A stretch of 64,000 nucleotides of DNA from Planctomycetales bacterium 10988 (GTDB taxonomy: Bacteria; Planctomycetota; Planctomycetia; Pirellulales; Pb10988): assembly GCA_009664345.1 (NCBI GenBank), contig CP043547.1, positions 1,798,001-1,862,000 of the forward strand. The letters are read 5' to 3'. The position numbers were made by a program, and so were the translations under genes. Below the pieces are notes generated by a model that saw nothing but the letters and a program-made list of their open reading frames with translations, was not told the DNA's origin and did not search any database. Of the stretch, positions 52,193 through 61,613 are shown piece after piece (the first letter of the stretch is position 1; each line of letters begins with the position of its first letter).

Positions 52193-53338
52193 ATGTTTAA
52201 ATATTTCCCCTATCTTATAAAAGGCTTGTGGGGGCACCGGACACGAACCCTTTTAACGGTAAGTGGGACGGCAGTCGCTTTGTTTGTTTTTTGTTTTGTC
52301 AATGCCGTGCAACACGGCTTGAGTGAATTGACAAACAATAAACAAGCCGAACGGACCCTGATTGTCTTTCAAGAAAATCGCTTTTGCCCACAGAGTAGTA
52401 AACTTCCGCAAGACTATACTCGTTATCTTTCTGAGCAGCCAGAAATTACCGATGTGGTTCCGATTAAAGTCTTTACTAACAATTGTCGAGCAAGTCTTGA
52501 TTCGATTGTTTTTCAAGGAATGCCTGCGGAAAAATTAAAAAAGCACCGCCAGCTTGAAATCGTTGCCGGGCAATGGTCGGCCTTTGAACAACAACAAGAT
52601 GCGGCTTTAATGGGGCAAGCGGTTGCCCAACGCCGAGGGATTCAAGTTGGCGAAAAGTTTACCATCGGCGATGTCTCCGTGGTTGTTGCCGGGGTCTTCA
52701 CTTCGAATGTTGCTGCTGAAGAAAGTTTAATTTATACCCACTTGGATTTTCTTCAACGGGCCAAAGGACAAAATGAAGTCGGCATCGTGACGCAACTGGA
52801 AGTGCATACCACTGAGAAGGCAAATGTTGACAGTTTGGCCGCGCGGATTGATCAACAATTTCGGGGCGGACCGGTTTCTACAACGACCAGAACCAAAGGC
52901 ATGTTTCAAACCGATACGCTGGCCGACTTGGCGGAGCTAATCGGCTTCATTCATTATTTAGGTTTTGCTTGTGTCGGTTTGGTGTTGGGTCTCGTTGCAA
53001 CGACTACCGTGATGAGCGTTCAAGATCGCATCCAAGAACACGGCGTTTTACAAACGATCGGGCTGCGACCGAGGCGTATTTTTCAACTCGTGGTCTTTGA
53101 AAGCACTTTGTTGAGCACCCTCGGAGGTATCTTGGGAATTGGCTTGGGAATGCTCTATCTTTATATAAGTGGGCTTTCGGTTTCTGTGGAAGGAATCACG
53201 ATCGCCTTTCGCCCTTCGTGGGAGTGGGGCATTCTTGGTTTGTTAACTTCCATCCTCGCCGGGCTTCTCGCCGGACTTGTCCCCGGCATGCAAGCCGCCC
53301 AAACAAAAATCGTCAACGCTTTGCAACATGTAGGTTAG
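52193..53338 (+). CDS. FtsX/MacB-type ABC transporter permease 2
   Basis: 381 residues. The N-terminal helix LIKGLWGHRTRTLLTVSGTAVALFVFCFVNAVQHG, a periplasmic domain, and three C-terminal helices with the coupling segment RIQEHGVLQTIGLRPRRIF give the same topology as the first permease, suggesting a heterodimeric membrane part. The C-terminal stop is one base from the stop of the convergent kinase gene. The first part is AT-richer than the second, with the change near 52550. Confidence 0.93.
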   Translation: MFKYFPYLIKGLWGHRTRTLLTVSGTAVALFVFCFVNAVQHGLSELTNNKQAERTLIVFQENRFCPQSSKLPQDYTRYLSEQPEITDVVPIKVFTNNCRASLDSIVFQGMPAEKLKKHRQLEIVAGQWSAFEQQQDAALMGQAVAQRRGIQVGEKFTIGDVSVVVAGVFTSNVAAEESLIYTHLDFLQRAKGQNEVGIVTQLEVHTTEKANVDSLAARIDQQFRGGPVSTTTRTKGMFQTDTLADLAELIGFIHYLGFACVGLVLGLVATTTVMSVQDRIQEHGVLQTIGLRPRRIFQLVVFESTLLSTLGGILGIGLGMLYLYISGLSVSVEGITIAFRPSWEWGILGLLTSILAGLLAGLVPGMQAAQTKIVNALQHVG

Positions 53339-53339
53339 T

Positions 53340-55199
53340 TTACAAACTTGATTGCACGAGATCGGCGACGGCGGGCTTTGAGCCGCGTTCTTTGGTATGC
53401 TTGGCTTGAATGTAATATTTCAAACCAGGAATAAAGAAGGCCAGGCCGCAGATAATTCCAAACAGCAACAGCCCGATTTGGGGCCATTGTGCCATCGCGA
53501 GGGTGGTGGCAAAGAGAATCGTCGCGTGGAAGTAAAAGCGGCCGGACAGGATGGCAGCCTTCACCAGGAAAGCCGTTCCGCCGAGAATCGCCAACACCGG
53601 CGAGAGGGTCAGCACCGGCAGTTTTAATTGCCATTCCACGACATAGAGGAGCACGCTGGCCAGCATACTCGCTCCCCAAACGTGGGCGATTTGGCGTTCG
53701 ACAAAGGTAATCGGCCCGGCTCGGCGGCGAAGATTCCAGAAGATCATCGCCCAAGTCCCCAATCCCAACGTCCACCAACCAAGATAAGCGAAACGGCTTT
53801 CCACGCCAGTGACATGAAAATAATTGGTCGTCACACAGAGCACCAACAAGACGAGGCTATGCCAAATCCAAAGCAAGCCCCAGTTCTCCAAGACCCCGGC
53901 ATGGTGCGTTTCCCCAAACAATCGGCCAATGATTTGCCGCCAACTTGAGGATCGAGCGGAGATCGGTTCGCTATGGAGGAAGTTCTCCAAGTCTTGAGCT
54001 AAATCTTCTGCCATTTCATACCGAAGCTCACTCGGCTTCTGCAAACACTTCAAACAAATCAATTCGAGATCGGGATCGACTTGCGGATTGAGCAGCCGTG
54101 GGGGGAGCGGGTCTTGTTCTAGAACCAGAAGAATCGTGTCAACGTGCGAATCGGCTTGAAAGGGGGGATGTCCGACGAGGATATGATAGAGAATCGCCCC
54201 GAGACTATAAATGTCGCTGGCAGGCCCAAGCTTCCCGCGACGTCCAGCGGCTTGCTCCGGGGGCATATAACTTGGCGTGCCGACAATCGACCCGGTGCCG
54301 GTCAGACTGATTCGCTTATCGGGTCCGATCCGTTTGGCCAACCCGAAGTCACTTAAAAACGGCGTCCCTTCCTGATCCAGCAAAATATTGGAAGGCTTCA
54401 AATCGCGGTGAAGAACCCCTTGTTGATGAGCGGAGGCCATCCCTCGGCAGACCGGAAGCAACAACTCCGCCGCTTGCCGAGAGGGAAGGGGGCCATGACT
54501 CAAGAGTTGAGCCAAGTTCGTTCCTTCCACAAATTTCATCGAGAAAAAAGGTTGCCCGCGGAGTTCGCCGATTTCATAGAGCGGAACGATATTGGGATGA
54601 TCGAGACGCCCGACCGCTTCCGCTTCTTGGCGAAAACGGACGATTTCCTCCGGTCCCGCCAGTTCGCCACTGCGGATCATCTTCAAGGCCACCCGGCGAT
54701 CCAGAGAAATCTGTCGGGCACGGAAAACAATCCCCATGCCGCCGCGACCAACTTCTTCAATCAACTCATAATCTCCCCAAGTCCAAGGGAGCGAGTCTTC
54801 AAGCTGGAGAAAAGGAAAGGATTTTCGTGAAGGATTATGTTCGGGGGCCGTTGAGGAATCGCCTTCGCCAGGATCGACAGCGCCGGATTCGTTGGAAGGA
54901 GAACGACTTGAATAAATGAGCGTCGTTTGATCCCCTTCGGGCTGTGAAGCACGGGAGGAAGGGGACTTTTCTTGAGCTTTTGCCGCGGCAGATAATGGGG
55001 AGTCACCGGGCGTCGAGGAGAAACTTGAATCCGAAAAGAGATCACAAGTCAGACTGGCCGTTGCCCAAAGTTGTCGTAATTCCTCCGCCAACTGAGGATG
55101 GTCTTTCGTCATGGACTCCAAACGGGCCGGCTGCCCCAACTCGGGGCAATCGAGCAGTTCATTTAAAAGCGTTGCTAGTTGCTCATCTCGATCGGGCAT
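53340..55199 (-). CDS. Transmembrane Ser/Thr protein kinase
   Basis: 619 residues. After about 140 N-terminal residues, Ser/Pro-rich, the Hanks-type kinase domain holds the Gly loop GRGGMGIVFRA, catalytic Lys in VALKMI (K173), the HRDLKPSN loop (D266), DFG (284-286) and the APE-like PPEQ. About five or six hydrophobic helices follow the kinase (about 435-600). No extracellular sensor domain is seen, so the membrane part may sense or anchor. An ECF sigma factor is encoded 93 bases upstream on the same strand; pairing of such kinases with ECF factors is common in planctomycetes. Signal and substrates are unknown. Confidence 0.95.
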   Translation of the reverse strand: MPDRDEQLATLLNELLDCPELGQPARLESMTKDHPQLAEELRQLWATASLTCDLFSDSSFSSTPGDSPLSAAAKAQEKSPSSRASQPEGDQTTLIYSSRSPSNESGAVDPGEGDSSTAPEHNPSRKSFPFLQLEDSLPWTWGDYELIEEVGRGGMGIVFRARQISLDRRVALKMIRSGELAGPEEIVRFRQEAEAVGRLDHPNIVPLYEIGELRGQPFFSMKFVEGTNLAQLLSHGPLPSRQAAELLLPVCRGMASAHQQGVLHRDLKPSNILLDQEGTPFLSDFGLAKRIGPDKRISLTGTGSIVGTPSYMPPEQAAGRRGKLGPASDIYSLGAILYHILVGHPPFQADSHVDTILLVLEQDPLPPRLLNPQVDPDLELICLKCLQKPSELRYEMAEDLAQDLENFLHSEPISARSSSWRQIIGRLFGETHHAGVLENWGLLWIWHSLVLLVLCVTTNYFHVTGVESRFAYLGWWTLGLGTWAMIFWNLRRRAGPITFVERQIAHVWGASMLASVLLYVVEWQLKLPVLTLSPVLAILGGTAFLVKAAILSGRFYFHATILFATTLAMAQWPQIGLLLFGIICGLAFFIPGLKYYIQAKHTKERGSKPAVADLVQSSL

Positions 55200-55292
55200 C
55201 TTACGCTTTCACAAGTTCAATAAGTGGGTCAACGGAGCCAGTGCCTGCCTTTACTAGAAAACCGAACAATAGAGTGTTGTAACTCCAGTCGA

Positions 55293-55946
55293 TCAAGCAT
55301 CCGGTGGAGGAGGGTAGTGCGGTTTGGAAAGCTGGGTCTTCACACGGCGTAAGGCTCGTAAATACCGCATGGCGGCCGCGGCAGGAGTCAGCTCCAAAAT
55401 CTGAGCCGCTTCGGCATTTCCCAAATGTTCGAAATGTCGCAAGAGAATAATCTCGCGATCATCTTCGCTTAACCGTTCCAATACCCCGAGAAATCGCCGT
55501 GTCAGCTCGCGCCGCATGGCTTGGGTGGCAGGCGTAAGCCCTGAATCCGCAAGTTCTTGCGACCAGTCGATGGGGCCGTTTTCATCTTCGCCGTGAACGA
55601 GCGGTTGCTCGCGATCCATGCTTCGCCGCTGTGCCCCACGATGACGGCGATGGGCATCGATCATCTGATCCCTCGCCATGTGCCTGAGCCAAACATGGAA
55701 GGGCATCTTGGGGTCTTCCAGATAATTGGGCAAACGGCGGCTGGCTTCAATCAAGACCTCTTGAACAATATCGCTGGCATCCACCCGAGCGGATAAATTG
55801 CGATCGAGCCTTAATCGAACCGCTCGAATGAGGCCATCGCGATGCTGTTCCAGCAATTCCTCGACTGCTTCTTGGCGGCCGGCTTTGGCATCCTCAAGGA
55901 GTTTCTGGGTCGATTCTGAATTATCCCGAGGGGCTCGCGAGGTCAT
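55293..55946 (-). CDS. ECF sigma factor of the planctomycete kinase-associated type
   Basis: 217 residues. Region 2 is KAGRQEAVEELLEQHRDGLIRAVRLRLDRNLSARVDASDIVQEVLIEASRRL with MPFHVWLRHMARDQMIDAHRRHRGAQRR; region 4 is RLSEDDREIILLRHFEHLGNAEAAQILELTPAAAAMRYLRALRRVK. This class is often encoded next to a membrane Ser/Thr kinase, as here, and phosphorylation-controlled activity is a reasonable inference. It lies 93 bases before the kinase start. Confidence 0.94.
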   Translation of the reverse strand: MTSRAPRDNSESTQKLLEDAKAGRQEAVEELLEQHRDGLIRAVRLRLDRNLSARVDASDIVQEVLIEASRRLPNYLEDPKMPFHVWLRHMARDQMIDAHRRHRGAQRRSMDREQPLVHGEDENGPIDWSQELADSGLTPATQAMRRELTRRFLGVLERLSEDDREIILLRHFEHLGNAEAAQILELTPAAAAMRYLRALRRVKTQLSKPHYPPPPDA

Positions 55947-56325
55947 AAAATTGCTCTATGGGGTTATTTCACAGTAACTTAGTCTCGATAGGCAAGCTAG
56001 GGGATGCCAAGAGATGCCGTTGGCGATCGCCGTTAATCATTGTGTGCCGTTCGTTTATTTTTAGTTAGATCGAAAGAAGTTTCAAGCAGTTGGCAGACGA
56101 AATCGATAGGAAAGGTATAGCAGATGCTGCATCGCTGTGGAGTGGCATTGCTCTTGTTGCCTGGATGGGAATTGCGATAAGATGCCGATTGCCCTTCTTG
56201 CTCAATTCTCATCCACACCGCCCGATAGCAGGTGGTGTCGTTTCATTTCCTTACGATTGCATGATTGATTCCGATAGAGATCGCGGCTTGCGCGTTCTTG
56301 AGGCGGAATCTCCAGGAGTCTCACT
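55947..56325. other. 379-base divergent region between the ECF sigma and TPR genes
   Basis: No gene or clear promoter consensus recognised. It must carry the starts of both divergent units. Confidence 0.4.
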
Positions 56326-57282
56326 ATGCCACGCAGGAGCGAACGAACGATTTCGATCGACGCCTGCTCCTGGTGTTTGAGGCTACCCTCTCGCTGTGCA
56401 ATGTTAATCTTGATGGTCTTGCCCTGGAGTGTCGCTGGTTGCCGGTGGCCGTTTTGTTCGGTTCGTGACCCCGTTCCCTTTCAAGTTGCCCGCTGTCGGG
56501 AATTGACGAACGAAGGGGAAAAAGCTTTGGATAAAGAAGCTTGGGACGATGCGGCCCGCTATTTTGAAGAGGCACTTTCCCACAGTCCCCATGATATCGA
56601 TACCCGTCGACTTTATGTGGAAGCCTTGTGGAATCAAGGAGAGAGGACGCGATCGATTCAGGCGTTGCGGGAAACAGTCGAACTCGATCCGGACAACGCA
56701 CAACTCCGACTTCGTCTCGCGGAGATGGGATATGCGACTGGCGACATGCGAACGGCTTCGCATGAGATTCGCGAGGCTCTGGAAATCAAACCGAAAAACC
56801 AAGCCGCCTGGACGCTGCGAGGGCTGATCTTTGAAGCACTCAACAGTCCGGAGCAGGCACTTGCCGATTATCATCGGGCATTGCAACTTGATCCGACGAA
56901 TCAGCGAACGCTCTTTCTCCTGGCGGAATTGCATTATCGCATGAATCGCCATCACTCGGCATTGGCGAGTTTGCATCTGCTCTCCGATACGTATCCTCCC
57001 GGGGAGCAACCGATTCGGCTTTATGAGTTGGAAGGTTTGAATTACCTGGCGAGCGGCCAATATGGCAAGGCATCGCGAAGTCTCACCATCGCCTTGCAGC
57101 AGGGCGAGCCATCTCCGTTTCTTTGGCAGTCGTTGGCCCGTGCGGAATTTATGCGTGGCGAGCCGATGGCCGCTGAACGGGCTTTACAAGCATCGTTAGC
57201 CATGCAACCCGATCACCCTGCGAGTTTGGAACTGCTGCAACAGATCCGCATCACCCAAGCCCAAGCGAGAGAATTCCGATAG
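56326..57282 (+). CDS. TPR-repeat protein, probable lipoprotein
   Basis: 318 residues. CCAGGAG at seven bases before the ATG at 56326 supports the start. A lipoprotein-like signal ends at SVAG-C with Cys39; an internal Met at 26 would give a shorter signal. About six tetratricopeptide repeats follow (AWDDAARYFEEALSHSPHD, LRETVELDPDNAQL, HEIREALEIKPKNQAAW, ALADYHRALQLDPTNQRTL, ASRSLTIALQQGE, AERALQASLAMQPDHPAS), a protein-interaction scaffold. The partner is unknown. Its end is 20 bases from the convergent CNNM-like gene. Confidence 0.87.
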   Translation: MPRRSERTISIDACSWCLRLPSRCAMLILMVLPWSVAGCRWPFCSVRDPVPFQVARCRELTNEGEKALDKEAWDDAARYFEEALSHSPHDIDTRRLYVEALWNQGERTRSIQALRETVELDPDNAQLRLRLAEMGYATGDMRTASHEIREALEIKPKNQAAWTLRGLIFEALNSPEQALADYHRALQLDPTNQRTLFLLAELHYRMNRHHSALASLHLLSDTYPPGEQPIRLYELEGLNYLASGQYGKASRSLTIALQQGEPSPFLWQSLARAEFMRGEPMAAERALQASLAMQPDHPASLELLQQIRITQAQAREFR

Positions 57283-57302
57283 GGTGTGATATTTCCCGAG
57301 GG

Positions 57303-58295
57303 CTAACTTCCGCGAAAGAGAGAATCGACAAGGCGGTGGGTGGTGACCAGGCCTTGGGTGCGGTCACGTGAATCGACAATGCGGGCGAAAGGCTCTCGCA
57401 TCTTATGGAGATATTGCAAGGCCTGAAGGTGCGACATTCCCACAGGCAGGGCAGGGATCTCTCGCAGGATTGCCTTGACGCGACCTTCCGCCGATTCGTG
57501 CTGAGGAGGGTCCTGCTTGCAATCCAACACACGAACGTACCCGATAATCAAACGCCGGTCTTGTGGGTTTTCGACCGGGAAATAAGAGAGATGATATCGC
57601 TTGGCCAACCGGATCACTTCCTGCTGCGGAGTCTCCAATCGCACCCGCATGAACTTGGAAACGGTTAACGCCGATTCGGCAATCGGTCGGTTAGCAATTA
57701 ACAAGAGCGATTGCGTTAGTTGCCGCTGAGCGTTGGACAACAGGCCCGCTTCATGCCCTTCGACAAGAAATTGCTCCAGTTCCTCCCGGGCGATAATCAA
57801 TTCCACTTGCGGCGGGGCTTGCCCCGTCAGGCGTTCCAAGAAACGGCTGAGGGTCCATAGCATCATACTGATCGGAGCCAACAAAAAGGTGAAGAGCAGT
57901 ACCAACGGCCCGGTCCGCTTGAGCATCAAATTCGGGGCTTGATAATAAACGTGCTTGGGAACAAGCTCGCCATATAAGAAAAGGAGCGGTGCCAAGAGCA
58001 CCGGGGCCAGCAGTTCTCCCGTGGGAACCATCGCGGCGGGGAGAACACTCGGCACTCCCAAAACCACGGCCAAACTAGTCAGGTAATTAGCCACATTATT
58101 GCCGACCAAAATCGTCGCGACAAAGAGCGATGGTTGATTCGTCAGCCAAAGAAGCCAACCCGCCAAGCGATCTCCATCCAGGCTATCCAGCACAATACGC
58201 ATTCGATTGGCTCGATAAAATCCCGTCTCCGAGCCGCTAAAGAAAGCACTCAGCACCACCCCGACGACAAAGAGAATGACCGCGGTCCAGAACAT
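57303..58295 (-). CDS. CNNM/CorC-family membrane protein 1 (DUF21 and CBS)
   Basis: 330 residues. The N-terminal DUF21 transmembrane domain (about 1-150, FSGSETGFYRANRMRI, NNVANYLTSLAVV) is followed by a CBS pair (about 200-325). The C-terminal CorC/HlyC domain of the fuller family members is missing. Family proteins act in magnesium or cation transport or membrane repair (CorB/CorC, hemolysin-like). The start is two bases after the stop of the second paralogue, so the two are co-translated. Confidence 0.92.
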   Translation of the reverse strand: MFWTAVILFVVGVVLSAFFSGSETGFYRANRMRIVLDSLDGDRLAGWLLWLTNQPSLFVATILVGNNVANYLTSLAVVLGVPSVLPAAMVPTGELLAPVLLAPLLFLYGELVPKHVYYQAPNLMLKRTGPLVLLFTFLLAPISMMLWTLSRFLERLTGQAPPQVELIIAREELEQFLVEGHEAGLLSNAQRQLTQSLLLIANRPIAESALTVSKFMRVRLETPQQEVIRLAKRYHLSYFPVENPQDRRLIIGYVRVLDCKQDPPQHESAEGRVKAILREIPALPVGMSHLQALQYLHKMREPFARIVDSRDRTQGLVTTHRLVDSLFRGS

Positions 58296-58297
58296 GC

Positions 58298-59575
58298 TTA
58301 CTCCCCGTCCGTTTCCGTTTCGAGATCAGGGCTGAGTTTATCGAACTGAATGGTGAATCCCCCTTTGGAATCCGTTTCGAGCACGGTTAAACGAAAGCCA
58401 TTCCAGATGCTCTCGTCATCGACCTCGGGCAGGCGTCCCAATAATTCTTGCATGAGCCCGGCGACGGTCTTACTCTTGGCAGAGACCTTTTCCAAACCGA
58501 AAAATTCTTCAATCCGCCGCAAGTTCGCCATGCCGCTGACCCGCCAAGTATCTTCTCCCAAAGGAACAATCGGAGCGACTTTCAACAGGCGTTGGCTGCG
58601 GCTGGGGCTTTCACCAAGAATCGTATCGAGCAAATCCTCCAGCGTCAGCACCCCGATGGTTTCGCCAAATTCATTGACCACCGCCGTCACGGAAAGCCGA
58701 TCGATTTGCATCTTTTCCAAGGCATCCGCGGCCAAGGCACACCAGGGCAAATAGAGAACTTTTTCGATATAGCGTTCCAAATGCTTTTCGGGAACTTCCG
58801 CCAATCGCATCAAAGGAATGACCCCGGCAACCTCTTCACTATCTTCTTCCAAGATCATCACATAGCCATCCGGCGGCGGATCGTTGATGACTTCCTGCCG
58901 AGAAATCGGAGGGCGATAGGCTTGAATCCGCGTCCGGGGTTGCATCAGTTCTTCGATGCGAATTTCAGACAGATCGAGCAGATGATGGAGAACCTTCTGC
59001 TCACTCTCTTTCAAAGAAGCATCCGTCGTCGATTGCTCCACGGCTCGGTCGAGGTCATCCACGGTGAGATACGCCTCTGGTTGAAACTTCGGCCACAGAA
59101 CTCGCAACGACATGATGTGCAGCGTGCGAAAGAGTGGCAAGAGCGGCCCGGCGATCTTCACCGCCAAGGAGAGAGGCAACCCGATGATGGTAGTAAAAGT
59201 ATTGCGGAGAGTCACCGCCATCGTCTTCGGCAGCATCTCCCCGAGGACAATGATAGAGAACAGAGCCAAGATACTGACTGCGGAGGCGAGACCCGTTTCC
59301 CCTTCTCGATCAAGATGGAGGCTGACAACCGATGCCAAGGCAAAATAGGTGACATTGATCATCAAGTTCCAAAAGAGAATCGCCGTCAATAATCGATCCG
59401 GCGATTGCAACAATTGGGCCGCGACGCGTTGGGCACGATTCCCCGAAGCCAAAGCTCGCCGCTCCAAGGGACTCAGCGAGAAAAGGGCCGCTTCGCTGGA
59501 AGAGAAAAAACCCGAAAACCCTATCAAGGCAACCATGGCAAGGAACCAAGGAGTCTGAGATGCCAACGCTTGCAC
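58298..59575 (-). CDS. CNNM/CorC-family membrane protein 2 (DUF21, CBS, CorC/HlyC)
   Basis: 425 residues. DUF21 (about 1-190, GFFSSSEAALFSLSPLERRAL), a CBS pair (about 210-330, MQPRTRIQAYRP, VNEFGETIGVLTLEDLLDTILGE) and the C-terminal CorC/HlyC domain (about 340-415, WRVSGMANLRRIEEFFGLE). Related to CorB/CNNM cation transport proteins. The start is a GTG (59575). Directly upstream of, and coupled to, the shorter paralogue. Confidence 0.93.
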   Translation of the reverse strand: MQALASQTPWFLAMVALIGFSGFFSSSEAALFSLSPLERRALASGNRAQRVAAQLLQSPDRLLTAILFWNLMINVTYFALASVVSLHLDREGETGLASAVSILALFSIIVLGEMLPKTMAVTLRNTFTTIIGLPLSLAVKIAGPLLPLFRTLHIMSLRVLWPKFQPEAYLTVDDLDRAVEQSTTDASLKESEQKVLHHLLDLSEIRIEELMQPRTRIQAYRPPISRQEVINDPPPDGYVMILEEDSEEVAGVIPLMRLAEVPEKHLERYIEKVLYLPWCALAADALEKMQIDRLSVTAVVNEFGETIGVLTLEDLLDTILGESPSRSQRLLKVAPIVPLGEDTWRVSGMANLRRIEEFFGLEKVSAKSKTVAGLMQELLGRLPEVDDESIWNGFRLTVLETDSKGGFTIQFDKLSPDLETETDGE

Positions 59576-59672
59576 GGTTGTCGCCTAAGCCAGGAGGAAA
59601 GAAATTCGGGCCGTTCAGTACGCAAATTGTACTCTCTTTCCAAAGAAGAACAACGACCAGCGGGCTTTTCGC

Positions 59673-61613
59673 TCAGACCTCTTCGCCGCTCGTTCGGCCC
59701 ATCGTCCCGTCATGCGAAGACAAGGCCGGAATCATCATCGAAACGGTCGCAAAGCCATACGTGAAGACACTGACCAAGAAAACATTCAACGTCTGGTCCA
59801 AGAGAAAACTAGAGATCGCATAGAACGTCGCGAAGGGACAAAGAAAGGAAGTAATCAGCAGAGCAGGGGAGGGATTGCGGGAGCCGAGTGCCGCAAACAG
59901 TCCGACCCCGCCACCCAACATAAACGCCAAGAAGGGATAAAGCTGAAGCTCAAACGAACCGGCAAACGTGATGATCATTCGAATACAGGTGAAAATCCCT
60001 ACGAACAAAAAGATCACCGTGCCCAGACTAATCGAGATCGCCAAGCGAGAATTGTCATATGTCATCCCTGCATGAAGGCCCAGGACCGTGACAAAGAGAT
60101 ACAAAACCGCCAGCCCAACGACCATATAAAACAGCGATTCCCAGGTGAGGATCGGCAGGGCGTCTTCATTCTGAATAAAGACCAACCCCAGGCAGAAAAG
60201 CATCGGCACCAGCCAAAGTTCCCAGGTGTTATAGAAACAGCCGCCGATCTTGCCATAGACGATCTCTTGCTCGGTTAAAGGGGAGACCAACAACAGGTCG
60301 AGCGTTTTGCCATCACGTTCACTACAAAAAGAAGTCACCGCTTGGGCATTCACTAGCACCATGCTCAGCACAAAGAGCGGCGAAAGGATGGTCGAAACGG
60401 TATCCGCATTGAGACTCTCATTGGTTTGATAGGCCCCGATGAGAATCCCAAGACAGGCGATGCTCAGCAAAACAAAGGCCGCTCGGACAATGAGGATGCG
60501 TTTTCCATACGCCCAAGTACGCAACTCCCGCCACAGAATCGGTTGATCCCAAACATGTCGCTGCCGACCAGGGGCCGCATGAATCGAAGGTTTTGTAGAA
60601 ACGCTTGCCGGCTTCGTTGCGTCGCTGGTGGGCTCGACGTGCGTCTCTTCTTGAAAAATCGAACGGAGACTGGTCTTCGGAGGGGCGGGACTTTCAGTTG
60701 GAGAAGCTGACTCGGCCGCGGCAGTTATGGCTGTTGTCTGATCCGTGACTTGTGTGGTTGTTAAAGCTGTTTGGCTTTCTCGTTCCTCGGCAGATCGTCG
60801 GGCATCGCTGGTGAGATTCCACGCCCTGACGCCGAGCATCGAAATCCCATTCAAAACCAAGACCACTCCTAAGGAAAATAAGGCACATCCGTGCGCCGGG
60901 TGTTGCAGCCATGCGGTGATCGAAGCAGGTTCCGGAGTCGGAATCGTCGCGGCATCGAGGGCTCGCAAGGGACTAAACAGATTCGCCCATTGATAGAGTT
61001 CCCCTCCGGCGACAACCTGCGAACCAAAGCCGAAGTAAACGACTTCCCATAAAATCAAATAAGCTACCAAGCTCAGCATCGTCATGGAAAGGGCCTGAAA
61101 GGTCTTTTCTCGCCAAAAAGCCAACAGCCCTCCCAAACTCCCTGCTGCCAAGGAAGCCGTCACGGTAATCAAAAAGACTCTGGTGATCTGCGAAAAAGAG
61201 ACTCCGCCCCACAGCGCACAGATAGCGAAGATCGGAAGAGCGGTCGCCAGCAAGACCAAGACGGTGAGCAAACTTGCCAAGAGTTTTCCCAGGACAAGTT
61301 CCGCATTCGTCAATCTTGTCATCAGCAAGAGGATCAACGTGCGGCGATCTTTCTCCTGAGCCACCGATGCCGCCACGAAAAGACCGGAAAAAAGCAATGC
61401 CAAGACGAGTTGCACCGGCGCTAGAAACTGAAAGAGCAGCAGATGAAACTGAGCCGTCTCGCCGACAGTCTCCAGCAGCTTTTGCCCAGTCACCAACATC
61501 GAAGCCGTGGCAATAATAATCAACAATGCCGCCCCGTAGGCAGCCCTGGTAATATATAAACTGGTCTTTCGCGGAGCGGTTAGAAATTCACGATTAAAAA
61601 CTGGACCGATCAA
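59673..61613 (-). CDS. ABC-2 type permease with internal duplication
   Basis: 646 residues and about twelve membrane helices in two sets. The N half holds NREFLTAPRKTSLYITRA and AQEKDRRTLILLLMTRLTNAELVLGK; the C half holds WRELRTWAYGKRILIVRA and SERDGKTLDLLLVSPLTEQEIVYGK. The matching order of these blocks (RELx...; ERDxxTLxLLLxxxLTxxEIVxGK) shows a tandem duplication of an ABC-2 permease. A Ser/Thr/Pro-rich linker of about 100 residues (about 275-370) joins them. The domain type is that of ABC-2 exporters such as GldF. No ATPase is adjacent; the one at 29550 could be its partner or it may pair elsewhere. Substrate unknown. Confidence 0.92.
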   Translation of the reverse strand: MIGPVFNREFLTAPRKTSLYITRAAYGAALLIIIATASMLVTGQKLLETVGETAQFHLLLFQFLAPVQLVLALLFSGLFVAASVAQEKDRRTLILLLMTRLTNAELVLGKLLASLLTVLVLLATALPIFAICALWGGVSFSQITRVFLITVTASLAAGSLGGLLAFWREKTFQALSMTMLSLVAYLILWEVVYFGFGSQVVAGGELYQWANLFSPLRALDAATIPTPEPASITAWLQHPAHGCALFSLGVVLVLNGISMLGVRAWNLTSDARRSAEERESQTALTTTQVTDQTTAITAAAESASPTESPAPPKTSLRSIFQEETHVEPTSDATKPASVSTKPSIHAAPGRQRHVWDQPILWRELRTWAYGKRILIVRAAFVLLSIACLGILIGAYQTNESLNADTVSTILSPLFVLSMVLVNAQAVTSFCSERDGKTLDLLLVSPLTEQEIVYGKIGGCFYNTWELWLVPMLFCLGLVFIQNEDALPILTWESLFYMVVGLAVLYLFVTVLGLHAGMTYDNSRLAISISLGTVIFLFVGIFTCIRMIITFAGSFELQLYPFLAFMLGGGVGLFAALGSRNPSPALLITSFLCPFATFYAISSFLLDQTLNVFLVSVFTYGFATVSMMIPALSSHDGTMGRTSGEEV

